The position numbers were made by a program, and so were the translations under genes. DNA of 64,000 nucleotides, taken from positions 86,628,414 to 86,692,413 of the forward strand of contig CM048839.1 in the NCBI GenBank assembly GCA_026545765.1, given 5' to 3'. Shown piece after piece: positions 33,365 to 44,264 of this stretch (positions are counted from its first letter, which is position 1; every line of letters starts with the position of its first letter). This stretch comes from Plantago major (Eukaryota > Streptophyta > Magnoliopsida > Lamiales > Plantaginaceae). The notes beneath the pieces were generated by a model, which had not been told where the DNA came from, did no database searches, and saw nothing but the letters and a program-made list of their open reading frames with translations.

Positions 33365-35147
33365 TCAGTTCATTGGTAGTTCCATTAGTCCAAGACTATG
33401 TCTTAAGGCTAAGAACCTACTTTCTTGTAGTGGCTTAGTGAAGATATCTGCAAGTTGGTCTTCAGTGCCAATCTTGAGTATCTCTATATTGCCTTTTTCA
33501 ACATGGTCTCTGATGAAGTGATGTCTAACATCAATATGCTTTGTTCTGGCATGAAATTTAGGATTCTGCGTAATCGCAATAGCACTTGTGTTGTCACAGT
33601 AAATGGGAGTTTTCTCTTCATCGAGTCCATAGTCTTTAAGTTGTTGTTGTATCCACAGAATTTGTGTTGCACAACAACCAGCAGCAATATATTCAGCCTC
33701 TGTGGTAGAAGTTGCAATTGAGTTTTGCTTCTTGCTAAACCACGAGATAAGTCTAGTGCCCAGAAACTGACAAGTTCCTGAGGTGCTTTTCCTATCAAGC
33801 AGTGATCCAGCATAATCAGCGTCTGAGTACCCAGCTAAACTCAATCCGCTTTCTTTAGGATACCACAATCCTACATCTACTGTACCTTTTACATACCTTA
33901 ATATTTTCATAGCAATGTTGTAGTGTGTTTGCATCGGATTTGTCTGAAATCTAGCACACACTCCAACGGCGTATTGAATATCAGGTCTACTTGCAGTGAG
34001 GTAAAGTAGTGAACCTATCAATTTCCTATACTTATGTTCTTCAACACTCTTATCTGATTCAGTATAGGTCATTTGGTTCCAATGCTCATAGGTATCTTAG
34101 CATTCTTTTCAGAAGGCTTAAGATTGAATTTTGTGAGCATATCTTTTGCATACTTTGTTTGACTAATGAACATTCCATCTTTGAGTTGCTTGACTTGCAA
34201 TCCTAGAAAATAATTCATTTCTCCCATCATGCTCATCTCAAACTTACTTTTCATGAGATTTGCAAAGTCATTACAAAGTTGCTTGTCCTTTGATCCAAAT
34301 ATGATGTCATCAACATATACTTGAACTAAGAGTAGTTTTCCATCATGATTCAAGGTAAATAAAGTTTTATCAACTTCACCTTTCTTGAAACCACTTTCCA
34401 GAAGGTATTTGGCCAAAGTGTCATACATGCTCTTGGAGCCTGTTTCAGTCCATACAGAGCTTTCTGTAGTTTATAGACCATTCTACTTTCTGAGGAAACT
34501 TCAAAGCCAGGTGGTTGCTCAACATAAACTTCTTCTGCAAGTTCACCGTTCAAGAATGCACTTTTGACATCCATCTGATAAACTTTAAAATCTTTATGAG
34601 CTGCAAAGGCTAGAAAGAGTCTTATTGCATCCAATCTGGAAACTGGTGCATATGACTCATCAAAATCTAAGCCTTCAGTCTGGGTAAATCCCTTGGCAAC
34701 CAATCTTGCTTTGTTTCTGGTTATTTCACCAGATTCATTCATTTTGTTTTTGAAAACCCATTTAGTTCCAATCACAGATATTCCTTCCACAAATGGAACT
34801 AGTTTCCAGACTTTGTTTCTCTCAAATTGATCCAACTCTTCTTGCATTGCAGAGATCCAGTCTTGGTCTCCTAATGCTTCTTCTATATTTTTAGGTTCAA
34901 TATTTGAGATGAAACATCCAAAGAGAGAATTAGCATTTTCAGCTATTGCTCTCCTAGTCCTAACACCTTGATTAATTGGTCCTATCACATCTTTTGCAGG
35001 ATGATCCTTGATCCATCTCATCATAGGTTTAGTGCTAGTAGGATCAATATCTAAATGATTTGAATGTGAATCACTGGGATTTTGATTTGATACTTTTTCA
35101 GTATCTAAGACATTTTGCTCCTCGGAAAGGGCAATTAATGTCGACAC
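33365..35147 (-). pseudogene. Copia reverse transcriptase and RNase H of the 15.2-kb element
   Basis: The RT domain starts near [20 protein letters not shown] and contains [45 protein letters not shown] and [13 protein letters not shown] frameshift near 34400 moves to the next frame with the catalytic YVDDIIFG. RNase H follows after another shift at about 34072: YRKLIGSLLYLTASRPDIQY, YSDADYAGSLLDRKSTSG, SWFSKKQNSIATSTTEAEYI and a C-terminal LADIFTKPLQESRFLALRHS. All catalytic motifs are present but at least two shifts make this copy inactive. Confidence 0.88.
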
Positions 35148-35377
35148 TTGTTCGATGTTTGAGCTATCGGAACATATCTTTCGAGAGATTATTTCAGAGA
35201 TAGCTTCATGATGAATATCTTGATTCCATTTTCGGAAGTTTCATAGGAAATTCTTCATCATGTTTGTGAGTCATCCGTTGTTACTAGGCATATCAAGCTT
35301 TTCTACGTCAGAGTCATCCTCACTTTCCATAATGATGTTTCTCCTTTCTGAGGATTCTTCTTCAGAATCCCTCAACA

Positions 35378-36716
35378 TTAGTTCTTTGAACCTTTCTGAG
35401 AGTTCATCATTAGGCGGTGTTTTCTTACTTCCTTCATAGAATACAACATGAACTGATTCTTCAATTTTCTTTGTTCTTTTGTTGTAAATTCATGAGCTTT
35501 GCTATTCGTGGAATAACCAAGAAATACACCTTCATCTGCCTTTGGTTGAAATTTTCTCAGATAATCTTTTCCATTGTTTAGAACAAAACATCTACAACCA
35601 AATACTCTCAGATGTTTGATATTAGGGGGTCTACCAACCAAGATTTCATAAGGGGTCTTGTCATGGTGTTTGTTATCAAACATCTGTTCTGAGTGTAGCA
35701 GGCTGTGTTTACAGCTTCAACCCAATAAACTTCACTTATTTCAGTGTCAGCTAGCATCGTCCTTGCAGCTTCTTTAAGGATTCTGTTTTTCCTTTCTGCA
35801 ACACCATTTTGTTGAGGTGTTCTTACAGAGGAAAGTTGGTGTTGTATACCTTTGCAGGTACAAAACTCCTTTATGTACTGGTTGACAAACTCAGTACCAT
35901 GGTCTGTTCTGATTGCAGATACCTTGTCATTTTTCATGACTTCAAGCTTTTTCAAAGAAGTTTGGTATCTCCACCCTGGCATCAGATTTGTGTTTCAGAA
36001 AGACAACCCAAGTGAATCTTGAGAAGTCATCTACAACAACCAGACCATATTTCTTTCCTGCATAACTAGTTACAGATGATTCAAAAAGATCCATATGTAA
36101 TAGTTGCAGTGGTCTAACACTAGAGTGTCTAGTTTTGGACTTGAAAGAGATTTTGGATTGTTTCCCCATCTGACATGCAGAACAGATACCATCCTTTCTG
36201 AAAGATGTTTTGGGAAGGCCAACCACTAACTCTTTCTTGGCAAGTTTGTTCAGAGTTTTGAAGTTCAAGTGACTCATTCTTTTGTGCCATAACCAGTGCT
36301 CTTCTGTGTGACCAGATTGACTCACCATGAGACATTCTTCAGTTGTGGCAGATGCCCAATCGGCAACATAAAGACTGCCTTTCCGCCGAGCAACCAAGAC
36401 TGTCTGCTTTGACTCATTGTCAATTAGTTTGCAGTATTTTGCTTTGAATTCTGATAAAACCTTTGTCTGCAAACTGGCTCATGCTAAATAGATTATATTT
36501 CAAATCCTTAACATGTAATACGTCAGTGATTGTTAATGTTCCCAATTTGACATTGTCAAATCCCAGAGAGGGATTTAATTCTCCTCCAGCAAGTCTGATA
36601 TCTGGTCCTGTGTTGCAAGCTTTGTAATCGAACAGATTTGCTTTGTCTCCTATCATGTGCTTTCCGCATCCACTATCAAATAGCCATTGTGCTTTAGTCC
36701 AGGAAGCATTCTGCAC
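35378..36716 (-). pseudogene. Copia protease, pre-integrase and integrase of the 15.2-kb element
   Basis: Protease: WLFDSGCGKHMIGDKANLFD with an intact DSG. Pre-integrase HHCC region: EEHWLWHKRMSHLNFKTLNK and CSACQMGKQSK. Integrase core: Asp in LLHMDLFES, Asp in AIRTDHGTEF, Glu in QNGVAERKNR. The C-terminal part contains KTPYEILVGRPPNIKHLRVF and GVFLGYSTNSK. Frames change near 36450, 35960 and 35650, so no single polyprotein is encoded. Confidence 0.88.
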
Positions 36717-36734
36717 ACAACAGGAAATAGGAGA

Positions 36735-39231
36735 TTAGGTTCTCAATTTGCAGTTGGAACCATCAGGACTAAACAATCTTCCAGTAGGAATCCATTTTTG
36801 AATGAATTTCCTTGGAACATTCTTTTGTCTGATAGGAACATAAGGAGGAATTCTAATTGAATGATTATCATTATTAAGAATTATTTTCTTCCTTGGTGTG
36901 TTCCTAGGTGCTCCATTTGGTGCTTTCAGATACCTGTCAGGTTTCTGAGTTTGCTTTTCAGCAAACTTAACTTTCCTTGCCAGATTTCTTCTAGCCCTGG
37001 CATTCAGATTTTCAGTGGCTTGATTCAACTTCCACTTCTGATAATTGCTTTGAGCAATTCTAGCCTTTAGCCATCGTTCTTGCTCCTGTTTGTATTCATG
37101 AGTAAGTTGTTTCCTGATGCCTTTATAGCCAATACCGTTTCAAGCACTTGAAGCTGTCTGAGATCTTTTCTCAGCAGCTTTGCTAGTCTCTGGTTGGTCC
37201 AATTTCTTTCCAGAAAAAGTGACATGGGAGAATTTGCGACTCTGCAATTCTACCCTTTTGAGAGACATAGCATCGTGGGTGTTTACACTTTTCGTGTTGT
37301 GTTTCTTTTCGTAGACGTGCCCACAGCTTTGTTTTTGACTTGTTTTTCCACAAAGGTTTAGTCGAATCGCCTTTCCTTTGTTAACAATCTTCGTCTTGAC
37401 CGATACTATAGATTGCATGGGAACCATCTTCTTGAGTACTTACAAATGTTCTTCTTTCCTCACTCTTATTGAGTGATAGAACAATCTGTCTGTGTATTCA
37501 TTGAGTCCTTTATTTTCTGAAGGATCTCTTAAGTAAGATTGTACTTCAGTAAGAGTGTCACTAGCTTTGGCATAAGATTGAAAAGATAATTCTTTCTTTT
37601 CGAGTTCCTTGTTCTCAGAAAGAAGATCTTCATATTTCTTTCGTAATTCAGCCATTGCTTCTTTATGTGACTTTTCAGTCTCAGATATCTGAGCTTTGAG
37701 AAATGCATTTTCAGCATCCTTTTTCTCAGATATCTTAACTAATTGAGAATTTTCCTTTGCAAGAGAATTCTTTTCTTCTTCAAGATTTTCGGCTCTAGCT
37801 CGGATCATTAGAAATTCTCTTTCATAGATGTCAAGTTCTTTCCTGAGATTTTCTAGATCTTTTATTTCTTCTTCATCACTTTCATAAGTATAACAAGAAG
37901 TATGTGTTACCTCATCAGCCATAAGACAGATTTCTATGTTAGAGATGTCTAGACCGTCAATTTCAGCAACTCCACACATTTCATTCTTCTTGAGGCCGAA
38001 GTCGATTATATATATCATGATTAACTCCACATAATTCTGGTGATGGTAAGGTTGAGTCATCTGAATTGTCATATTCAGAATCTGTCTCAACGTCTAGAGC
38101 ATCCAGATGAGTTTGGATTTTCTTTCTTTCTTCAGTTAATAAAGCTTTCTGGCTTCTTCTGAAGATTCTTCTATCTTTCTTGTCACCTGTCCTTAGTTTG
38201 TTGAAGGCAGGACAATCCTTCTTGAAGTGACCAGGTTTCTGACAATAGAAGCAGATATCGTTTCCAATTTCTACTTCCTCAGTACATGATGCTTTCTGAG
38301 CTGGCTTGTTTAGCGAGCTTTGCATATTTTTGTACTGGTGATAGTTTGAGCCTAGATGCTTTTTCAGCTTCTCTTTGGCTTTTCTTCTCTCAATTTCTCG
38401 ACTGACATATTTGCTCATTTGCTTTGCAGCAAGAGCATCCTCAGTCTCTTCCTTGCTTTTCTTCTTTTCAGAAGTTCCTTGAGCAACTAGAGCAATATTC
38501 TGCAACTTTTCAGTTGTTTGTTCTCTTTGTGTTGTCTCATAATCAACCGTAGCAAGATGTGAGAAGAGTTCCACTGGAGTGATATTTGGCATTCCTTGGT
38601 TAAAATAAAAGAATTTAGTATGCTCCCAGTTGTGGTTAAGACTTCTGACAATAGTCTTAATCTTTTCTGACTGGGAGTATCTGTTGCTTTCCCCAAGTGC
38701 TGCCATATCACTCATGAGAGTGGTAAATCTGAAATCAAGTTCTTCCAGAGTTTCAGTGGGTCCTTGTTTGAAATTTTGAAATTTCAACTTGAGAACTTCG
38801 AACTTGTTTTCTTTGGTTTTCTCAGTTCCGGCACAGATTTCTTCAATCAGTTGCCAGGCAACTTTCGCCGTTTTAGCACCCCACAGTTTACACTGTATGT
38901 GCTCAGGTGTCGATCTGATGATGATATTACGAGCTTGACCATCCAGACGATTTCTCTTGGCATCTTCCGATGTCCAGAGTTCTTTGGGCTTTGGTTCGTA
39001 AATAACTTGACTAGTAGATCTCCCACTTGTTGACGCATCAGTTTGTGAAGATCCTTCGCTTTGATCTCTGTCTCTACCATTAGAAACCTCCATGACTTGT
39101 TGAATGACTATTGGGCCATTCTTTATCACTTCGATCATTTCGTCACTTATGGCTTCAAGGTGGAGCATCATGTTATTTTTCCATTTCTCGTAGTTCTCTG
39201 GTTTGAGAATGGGTGCATCACTCAGAGACAT
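36735..39231 (-). pseudogene. gag: Copia Gag of the 15.2-kb element
   Basis: ATG 39231 (MSLSDAPILKPENYEKWKNN) is chosen because it begins the conserved copia Gag start. The first 417 codons are open: KELWTSEDAKRNRLDGQARN, AKVAWQLIEEICAG, and one CCHC knuckle CFYCQKPGHFKKDC near residue 340. A frameshift near 38000 leads into a strongly predicted coiled-coil (ENLEEEKNSLAKENSQLVKI, continuing to 37440). After another break comes a basic linker (37427-36735) that reaches protease. Compared with typical copia Gag it is unusually long, as in Sireviruses. Confidence 0.85.
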
Positions 39232-39334
39232 TCCTGCACACTTAACACACAAATTAAATAGTCCTCGAAAATGGACAAAGTTCCTTCACCTATCTGGGGA
39301 TCTAGGTTCAGTGCAGAAGGCTTGTGAACCTCCT

Positions 39335-39346
39335 GCTCTGATACCA
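39335..39346 (-). promoter_or_regulatory. Primer-binding site of the 15.2-kb element
   Basis: On the minus strand TGGTATCAGAGC stands two bases after the LTR end (…CCAACA-AG), a perfect match to the initiator tRNA-Met 3' end complement. Confidence 0.92.
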
Positions 39347-39348
39347 CT

Positions 39349-41017
39349 TGTTGGTCCAGATAACGGCAAAGTAAAAGACTAGGGGGGGGGGTGAATAGTC
39401 TTTTAAAACTTTTGTCGATAAAAACTATTTCTCAGATATCTGTGTAGATATCTGATACTTAGATTCAGAGCGCGGAAGACTTAAGATAGATAAGTGCAGA
39501 AACAGTTAAAGTGTGTGTGTGTGTGTGTTGCTGAAATGTAAGTACAGAAAAGTAAATAACACAGCAAGTATAGTGGTATCTGGAGGTGGCGTAATCCTCC
39601 AACTAATCCACTTCGGTCTTCCAAAGACCTAGAATTCACTAGAATAGATAATTGAGGTCACCTTACAAAAATCCTATTCTAAGATTCCTTAAACAAATGG
39701 TTCACAACCAAATGTTCCCCCTGAGTTGTTCCCCGGCTTTCACAACCAAATACTTCCTGTACTCAGAAACCTTTTTGAGCTATTCCCTAGCTTCCCAAGC
39801 TAAATAGTTCCTGTGCTCAATAACCTTGGAGTTATTCCTTAGTTTCTCAAACTAAGTACTTCATGTACTCCACGCCAGTGATGGTGTTGGTTTTGGTTTG
39901 AGTTGTCAGATGAGCTTCTTTATTAACTTCTCAGATAATCAGATAGCTCTGTGAATCAAGTATACTTAATACACTTTTCAATGTATGGTATCTTGTTCTT
40001 TTTACTGACCCAAGTCTCAGATAAATGTTCAAGAGAATGAATCTCAGATACTTGATCTTTTGAGTCAACTCTTTCACAGATAGCTGTGCTTGTTTAGGAT
40101 CAGGACACTTAGAACTTTAGTACTACTTAAGATCAAGAGCTTTGGTCGCAACAGAAAGCTTTGAGGATAAGTAGTTTGCTTGAGAGAATATGTTCGTGTA
40201 AATGTTGTTCAGTTCAGCGTATCTTCTCAAGCAGTCTAAGTGTTGATATTTATAGATGAATTTGAATGCCGTTGAATAGTATCCGTTAGGCTTAAATCAA
40301 ATTCAAACTATTGATATCTGTGTATAGTACTGTAGCAGGTTTGTCTTCTTCTTCTTCAGAAGGTACTGTTGCTTTTGTTCAGACATCTATGTCAGTGCAT
40401 TAAATGCATTGTACTATACTTTTTTTTGTCCTGTAGTGCCAACGGAACTATGCTTTGTATCAGAGACTTAACTTTATCAGTTTTCTCTGAGTTTTAGCAC
40501 GTCCTTACCTTTAACTTCAGATACCACCTTTATTGAAACAACTTTGTTTGCAATATATATTTCTTTATCAGAAATGTGGTTTAAAGCTCAAGGTATCTGA
40601 GTGTAGATATTTGTGGACACTTTCCTTGTTTTCCAGATGGACCTCTTGACTTCTCAGATATCTCTTGTGACATGATTTGTTTAGCAATCATTCGCGTCTT
40701 CAAGAAATCTGGCCAAGGTATCTGAAAAACTATTTCAGTAATCTTGTGCAGTTTCTTCAAATCTTCAATGTCGTTGAACTTGTTCTGCTTGGATGTCTTC
40801 TTCTTGGTCTTCTCTTCATAAAATAAAAATTACATTTTGAGACCTAACATCCTATACAAGATTAGCTAGACTATCATACTTAGTGGGTTTCCTCTTTTAC
40901 AATGTTCAAGTGAACCAAGAGTACTAATCACCTTTCTGAGACTAAGATAAGTCATCATGTTGCTGATCAAAATCTAAACAGATATTTCTAACAAAATATC
41001 TAACAAGTTTCCAAACA
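39349..41017 (-). repeat. 5' LTR of the 15.2-kb element (1669 bp)
   Basis: It is nearly identical to the LTR at 25809-27315 but longer by about 160 bp (extra segment within 39770-39940, containing GAGCTATTCCCTAGCTTCCC and related short repeats). It ends in CCAAACA against the CTAAC target duplication. Confidence 0.9.
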
Positions 41018-41620
41018 CTAACCGTTCCTTAGGCTAAATTTCCACTATCAAGAAAAGTTGAATTACAAAAACTAGGTTTAATCAATCACAAAACGAATGA
41101 TTAAACTGCAAAGAGTAGACCTAGAACAGATAAACAAAAACCTATTCTAGTTCGAAGACACTAAAGTAAATCTCAATCTTTAGAGACTACTCATAAGTGC
41201 ATTCGACAACAATGTCTAGTAAACACAAGAAAAACTATCTCTCAATTTGTTGTGAATTGATACTCTCGAGATGATTAGTTTTCTTGTGAGCATTCTTCTT
41301 GTATATATATATATATATGAGTGCAGCCTGGTCAAGAGAACAGGACGCCAATTCGAACAAAACAAGGAGAACGCATATGTCATCTTGCCTTCTTTGCGTT
41401 CTGTCACCGAATAAGAAGAACGCTGCTTCTTGCATTTTAATTGCCAGAAGGAAATACTCCTTATTTGGATATCTCAACATCTTTTCTTTCCTTCTTTCTT
41501 CCAATGTGCCAATAACTTGCCAAACTCTTTCCTAGATTGCATTCCTTGTGTTCAAAGCAAATCAAACTCCTTCCTTTATTATGTTTCCATCGCCCAGATC
41601 TTCCAAACTACGTTTGGATT
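41018..41620 (-). repeat. 5' LTR of the older minus-strand element, part 2 (truncated)
   Basis: After the CTAAC duplication the reverse complement of the subtype B LTR resumes and runs to the CGCCCAGATCTTCC region, then stops. The first 250-300 bases of the LTR (its TGAAAG start) are missing. It is replaced directly by a reverse-transcriptase scrap. Confidence 0.8.
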
Positions 41621-41960
41621 TCTTGAGACAAAAAGAGACCATCCCTTTGCTGCTGAATCTGGAGACCAAGAATGTAACTAAGTTCGTCTATCATGCTCAT
41701 CTCAAGGGTACCTGTTAAGTGATTAATCAAAACATATGAAATCTCCCCCTTAAGGAATAACAAGCACACGAGGATAGGAAACAAGACAATATAAGTCTCT
41801 GTCAGGAACTGAATGGTAAAGTGCAGTCGATCAATGCTGACAGACAATGTTGAGTCAACACAGAACACAACATTGTTGCAAATTTGCACTATTAATCTCC
41901 CTCTTCTTGCTTTTTTCACACAACATTGCTGCAAATTAAAGATCAGTGGCGTAAACTGAC
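41621..41960 (-). pseudogene. Copia RT scrap and rearrangement junction
   Basis: On the minus strand GTLEMSMIDELSYILGLQIQ and QQRDGLFLSQE are copia RT. A PPT-like AAGGGGGAGATT lies nearby (near 41745). Farther right, up to about 41960, are short inverted pieces with GTTGAGTCAACA (41850) and repeated ACAACATTG words. This marks the junction between a minus-strand element on the left and a plus-strand element on the right. Confidence 0.65.
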
Positions 41961-42869
41961 AATGTTGTGTTTCTTTGGTATTCCTTTCTTTTTCTGTTTT
42001 GCATTCAACATTAGTGGTGTTAATCGAATCTGCACATTTTGAGTCTTGGTTTACTGGCTGACTTACAATAAGAGTGGTCTGATTTCCTGATGTTGTCATC
42101 ATTGTTGCAATCTGGTCAACAGAGACTGTGCATGAAGTACTATTTGCTCTTTTGTTGTGCTCCAGTTTTTGTTCTAGTTCTGTGTGTTTTTGAGTTTGAG
42201 GGGGAGTAGGTCTAGGTGTTTCCTTGGGGTTTTTGGGTTTCTACATTCCTGTTCTTGCATTTCAAGTCATTTTCTTTAAAATCAAAATTTTTGGTCAACC
42301 TCCCTAGGGTTTATCTGATTACTTGACGGATAACTGTTTTACTTGCAACTTTAATCTTTAATTAACAGTTGTGCACAGTCTTTTTCGTTGCTTTGATATA
42401 TATCTGCAGGAATCTACCTTGAAGCAAACCCAACAACACCCATCATGACTTATATTGTAAGTTGTGTACATGACCATCCACTCTTATCCTAACACTGCCC
42501 TCCACTTGATCCAACCTCGATTCCTGATTACTGCCCTCCAGCTGATCCGTCCTATAGTCCTGCTTCTGCTACTACCTTTGTCAGGGCTTTGCCAGTGTTG
42601 ACTACAATGTTGAGTCAACATCGTTTCTCCGCATTGGTACTTTCTTTGCAGGTCCTTAACAGATTACCAAGATGTTGAAGTTTTCAAAGAACTCTGGTTT
42701 CTTTCCTTTCTCACGAAAAGGGGGAGAATGTTTGGTTCAATTGAACTCTTGGTATTTTGCATTAAGGGGGAGTTCTTGTTGCAAGGGGAAGTTGCTTGAT
42801 ATTGTATTGTTTTTCCTACTAACTACTTGTTTTGGTTTTGTGAAGAAAGGCAAGAACTAAGGGGGAGAT
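41960..42869 (+). mobile_element. Post-pol region of a plus-strand subtype B copia element
   Basis: This matches 19870-20801 almost throughout (CATTAGTGGTGTTAATCG, GTTTGAGGGGGAGTAGG, CAACACCCATCATGACTT). It ends with four GGGGGAG tracts, the last (GGGGGAGAT, 42861-42869) directly against the LTR. The 5' remainder of this element is absent. Confidence 0.85.
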
Positions 42870-43847
42870 TGAAAGTGCAATTCATTGCACTTAGTTTATT
42901 AATTCGGCATTTCTTCGTTTATTAACTGGTTCGACAACTGTAGTTATTTTTATATGGATATTTTGTAGGAAATAACAAGTTGGGCTTCAACATTGCTTAA
43001 TGGATCAAGATTGGTTAGCTTGGGCCTCCAGGAAGAAACCCAACGCAATCTGGAAGAGCTGGAAAGAATCCAAACGTAGTTTGGAAGATCTGGGCGCTAG
43101 AAACATAATAAAGGAAGGAGTTTGATTTGCTTTGGACACAAGGAATGCAATCTAGGAAAGAGTTTGGCAAGTTATTGGCACATTGGAAGCAAGAAGGAAA
43201 GAAAAGATGTTGAGATATCCAAATAAGGAATATTTCCTTCTGGCAATTAAAACGCAAGAAGCAGCGTTCTTCTTATTCGGTGACAGAACGCAAAGAAGGC
43301 AAGATGACATATGCGTTCTCCTTGTTTTGTTCGAATTGGCGTTCTGTTCTCTTGACCAGGCTGCACTCATATATATACAAGAAGAATGCTCACAAGAAAA
43401 CTAATCATCTCGAGAGTATCAATTCACAACAAATTGAGAGATAGTTTTTCTTGTGTTTACTAGACATTGTTGTCGAATGCACTTGTGAGTAGTATCTAAA
43501 GATTGAGATTTACTTTAGTGTCTTCGAACTAGAATAGGTTTTTGTTTATCTGTTCTAGGTCTACTCTTTGCAGTTTAATCATTCGTTTTGTGATTGATTA
43601 AACCTAGTTTTTGTAATTCTACTTTTCTTGATAGTGGAAATTTAGCCTAAGACACGGTCAGTATATTTTATATATACTGGCTAGAATTTATCTGTGGTGT
43701 TCAGTATTTTTATCCGGCATAACGCTTGTTATGTTCATTCTTGTTCATTCTTTGTCTTCTTTATTGAAGACGATGTTGACTCAACATCATAGTTAACATC
43801 GTCTGAAACTTGTCCATAGTACCAATCCCGGTTCAAAAGTTCTAACA
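42870..43847 (+). repeat. Copia 3' LTR, subtype B (978 bp)
   Basis: It starts TGAAAGTGCAATTCATTGC and ends AAAAGTTCTAACA. It carries the hairpin GACGATGTTGACT / AGTTAACATCGTC at 43769-43803. It is followed by ACCTTGATAAAACC, which is the reverse complement of LINE coding sequence ending in AAGGT. Confidence 0.9.
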
Positions 43848-44264
43848 ACCTTGATAAAACCAGAAGGAGGAGGACGCCAGACCGTTCGTACCTGCGCAAC
43901 ATCAGAGTGAACAAACGTGAGATCAGAAAAAATAAGATTGGCAGAGTGCAAGAAGTTAAACGCAAAGCTGGACACTTCCCCGGGGTGCTGCACACGCTCC
44001 CCATGAATAACTAGGTTACGCTGATACCATAAAGCCCAAATCACAATCAAAGCAAGTTGTTGTCCAACTTTGTCCAAACTGAGGATAAGCTTGCGGACCC
44101 AATCTTCAAACTCAGTCGCAGAATTATTCCAGGCACGCGAAGGTAGGAGGCACAATGCCCAAACTTAACGACTAAAGCAGCAGTCCTTGAACCTGTGCAA
44201 CAACGACTCGTCTCCTAGATCACAAACAGGACAAGTAGAAGTAGAGACAAGACATTCGTGGAGT
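43848..44264 (-). mobile_element. 5' part of a truncated LINE (zf-RVT region)
   Basis: On the minus strand it begins with the duplication ACTCCACGAAT (44264-44254), then CPVCDLGDESLLHRFKDCC (zinc-binding zf-RVT). It continues with RAWNNSATEFEDWVRKLI, LALIVIWALWYQRNLVIHGE and VRTVWRPPPSGFIK, where it is cut by the copia LTR at AAGGT. The reading continues as KVNVDASLLSNG at 21782. The LINE was thus a short 5'-truncated copy of about 880 bp. Confidence 0.9.

Larger units (their letters stand above)
25809..41017 (-). mobile_element. 15.2-kb Sirevirus-like Ty1-copia element with extra coding region
   Basis: This is a complete nested insertion, flanked by CTAAC on both sides (25804-25808 and 41018-41022) inside an older LTR. 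In its own (minus) direction the order is: 5' LTR 41017-39349, PBS 39346-39335, gag, protease, integrase, RT, RNase H (stop at 33365), about 6 kb of additional reading frames, PPT, 3' LTR 27315-25809. The LTRs are nearly identical apart from one indel of about 160 bp, which suggests a recent insertion. Yet gag-pol already carries several frameshifts, so mobility would need helper proteins. The total is well above the 5-10 kb usual for Ty1-copia. Confidence 0.92.

Noticed and set aside
12350-43847. Simple LTR-LTR recombination as the cause of all the rearrangement
   Set aside because: Exchange between LTRs keeps each flank attached to the same LTR end, so it cannot place 3' LTR ends at both AAGGT junctions, and the 12350 and 23482 breakpoints are not in LTRs.
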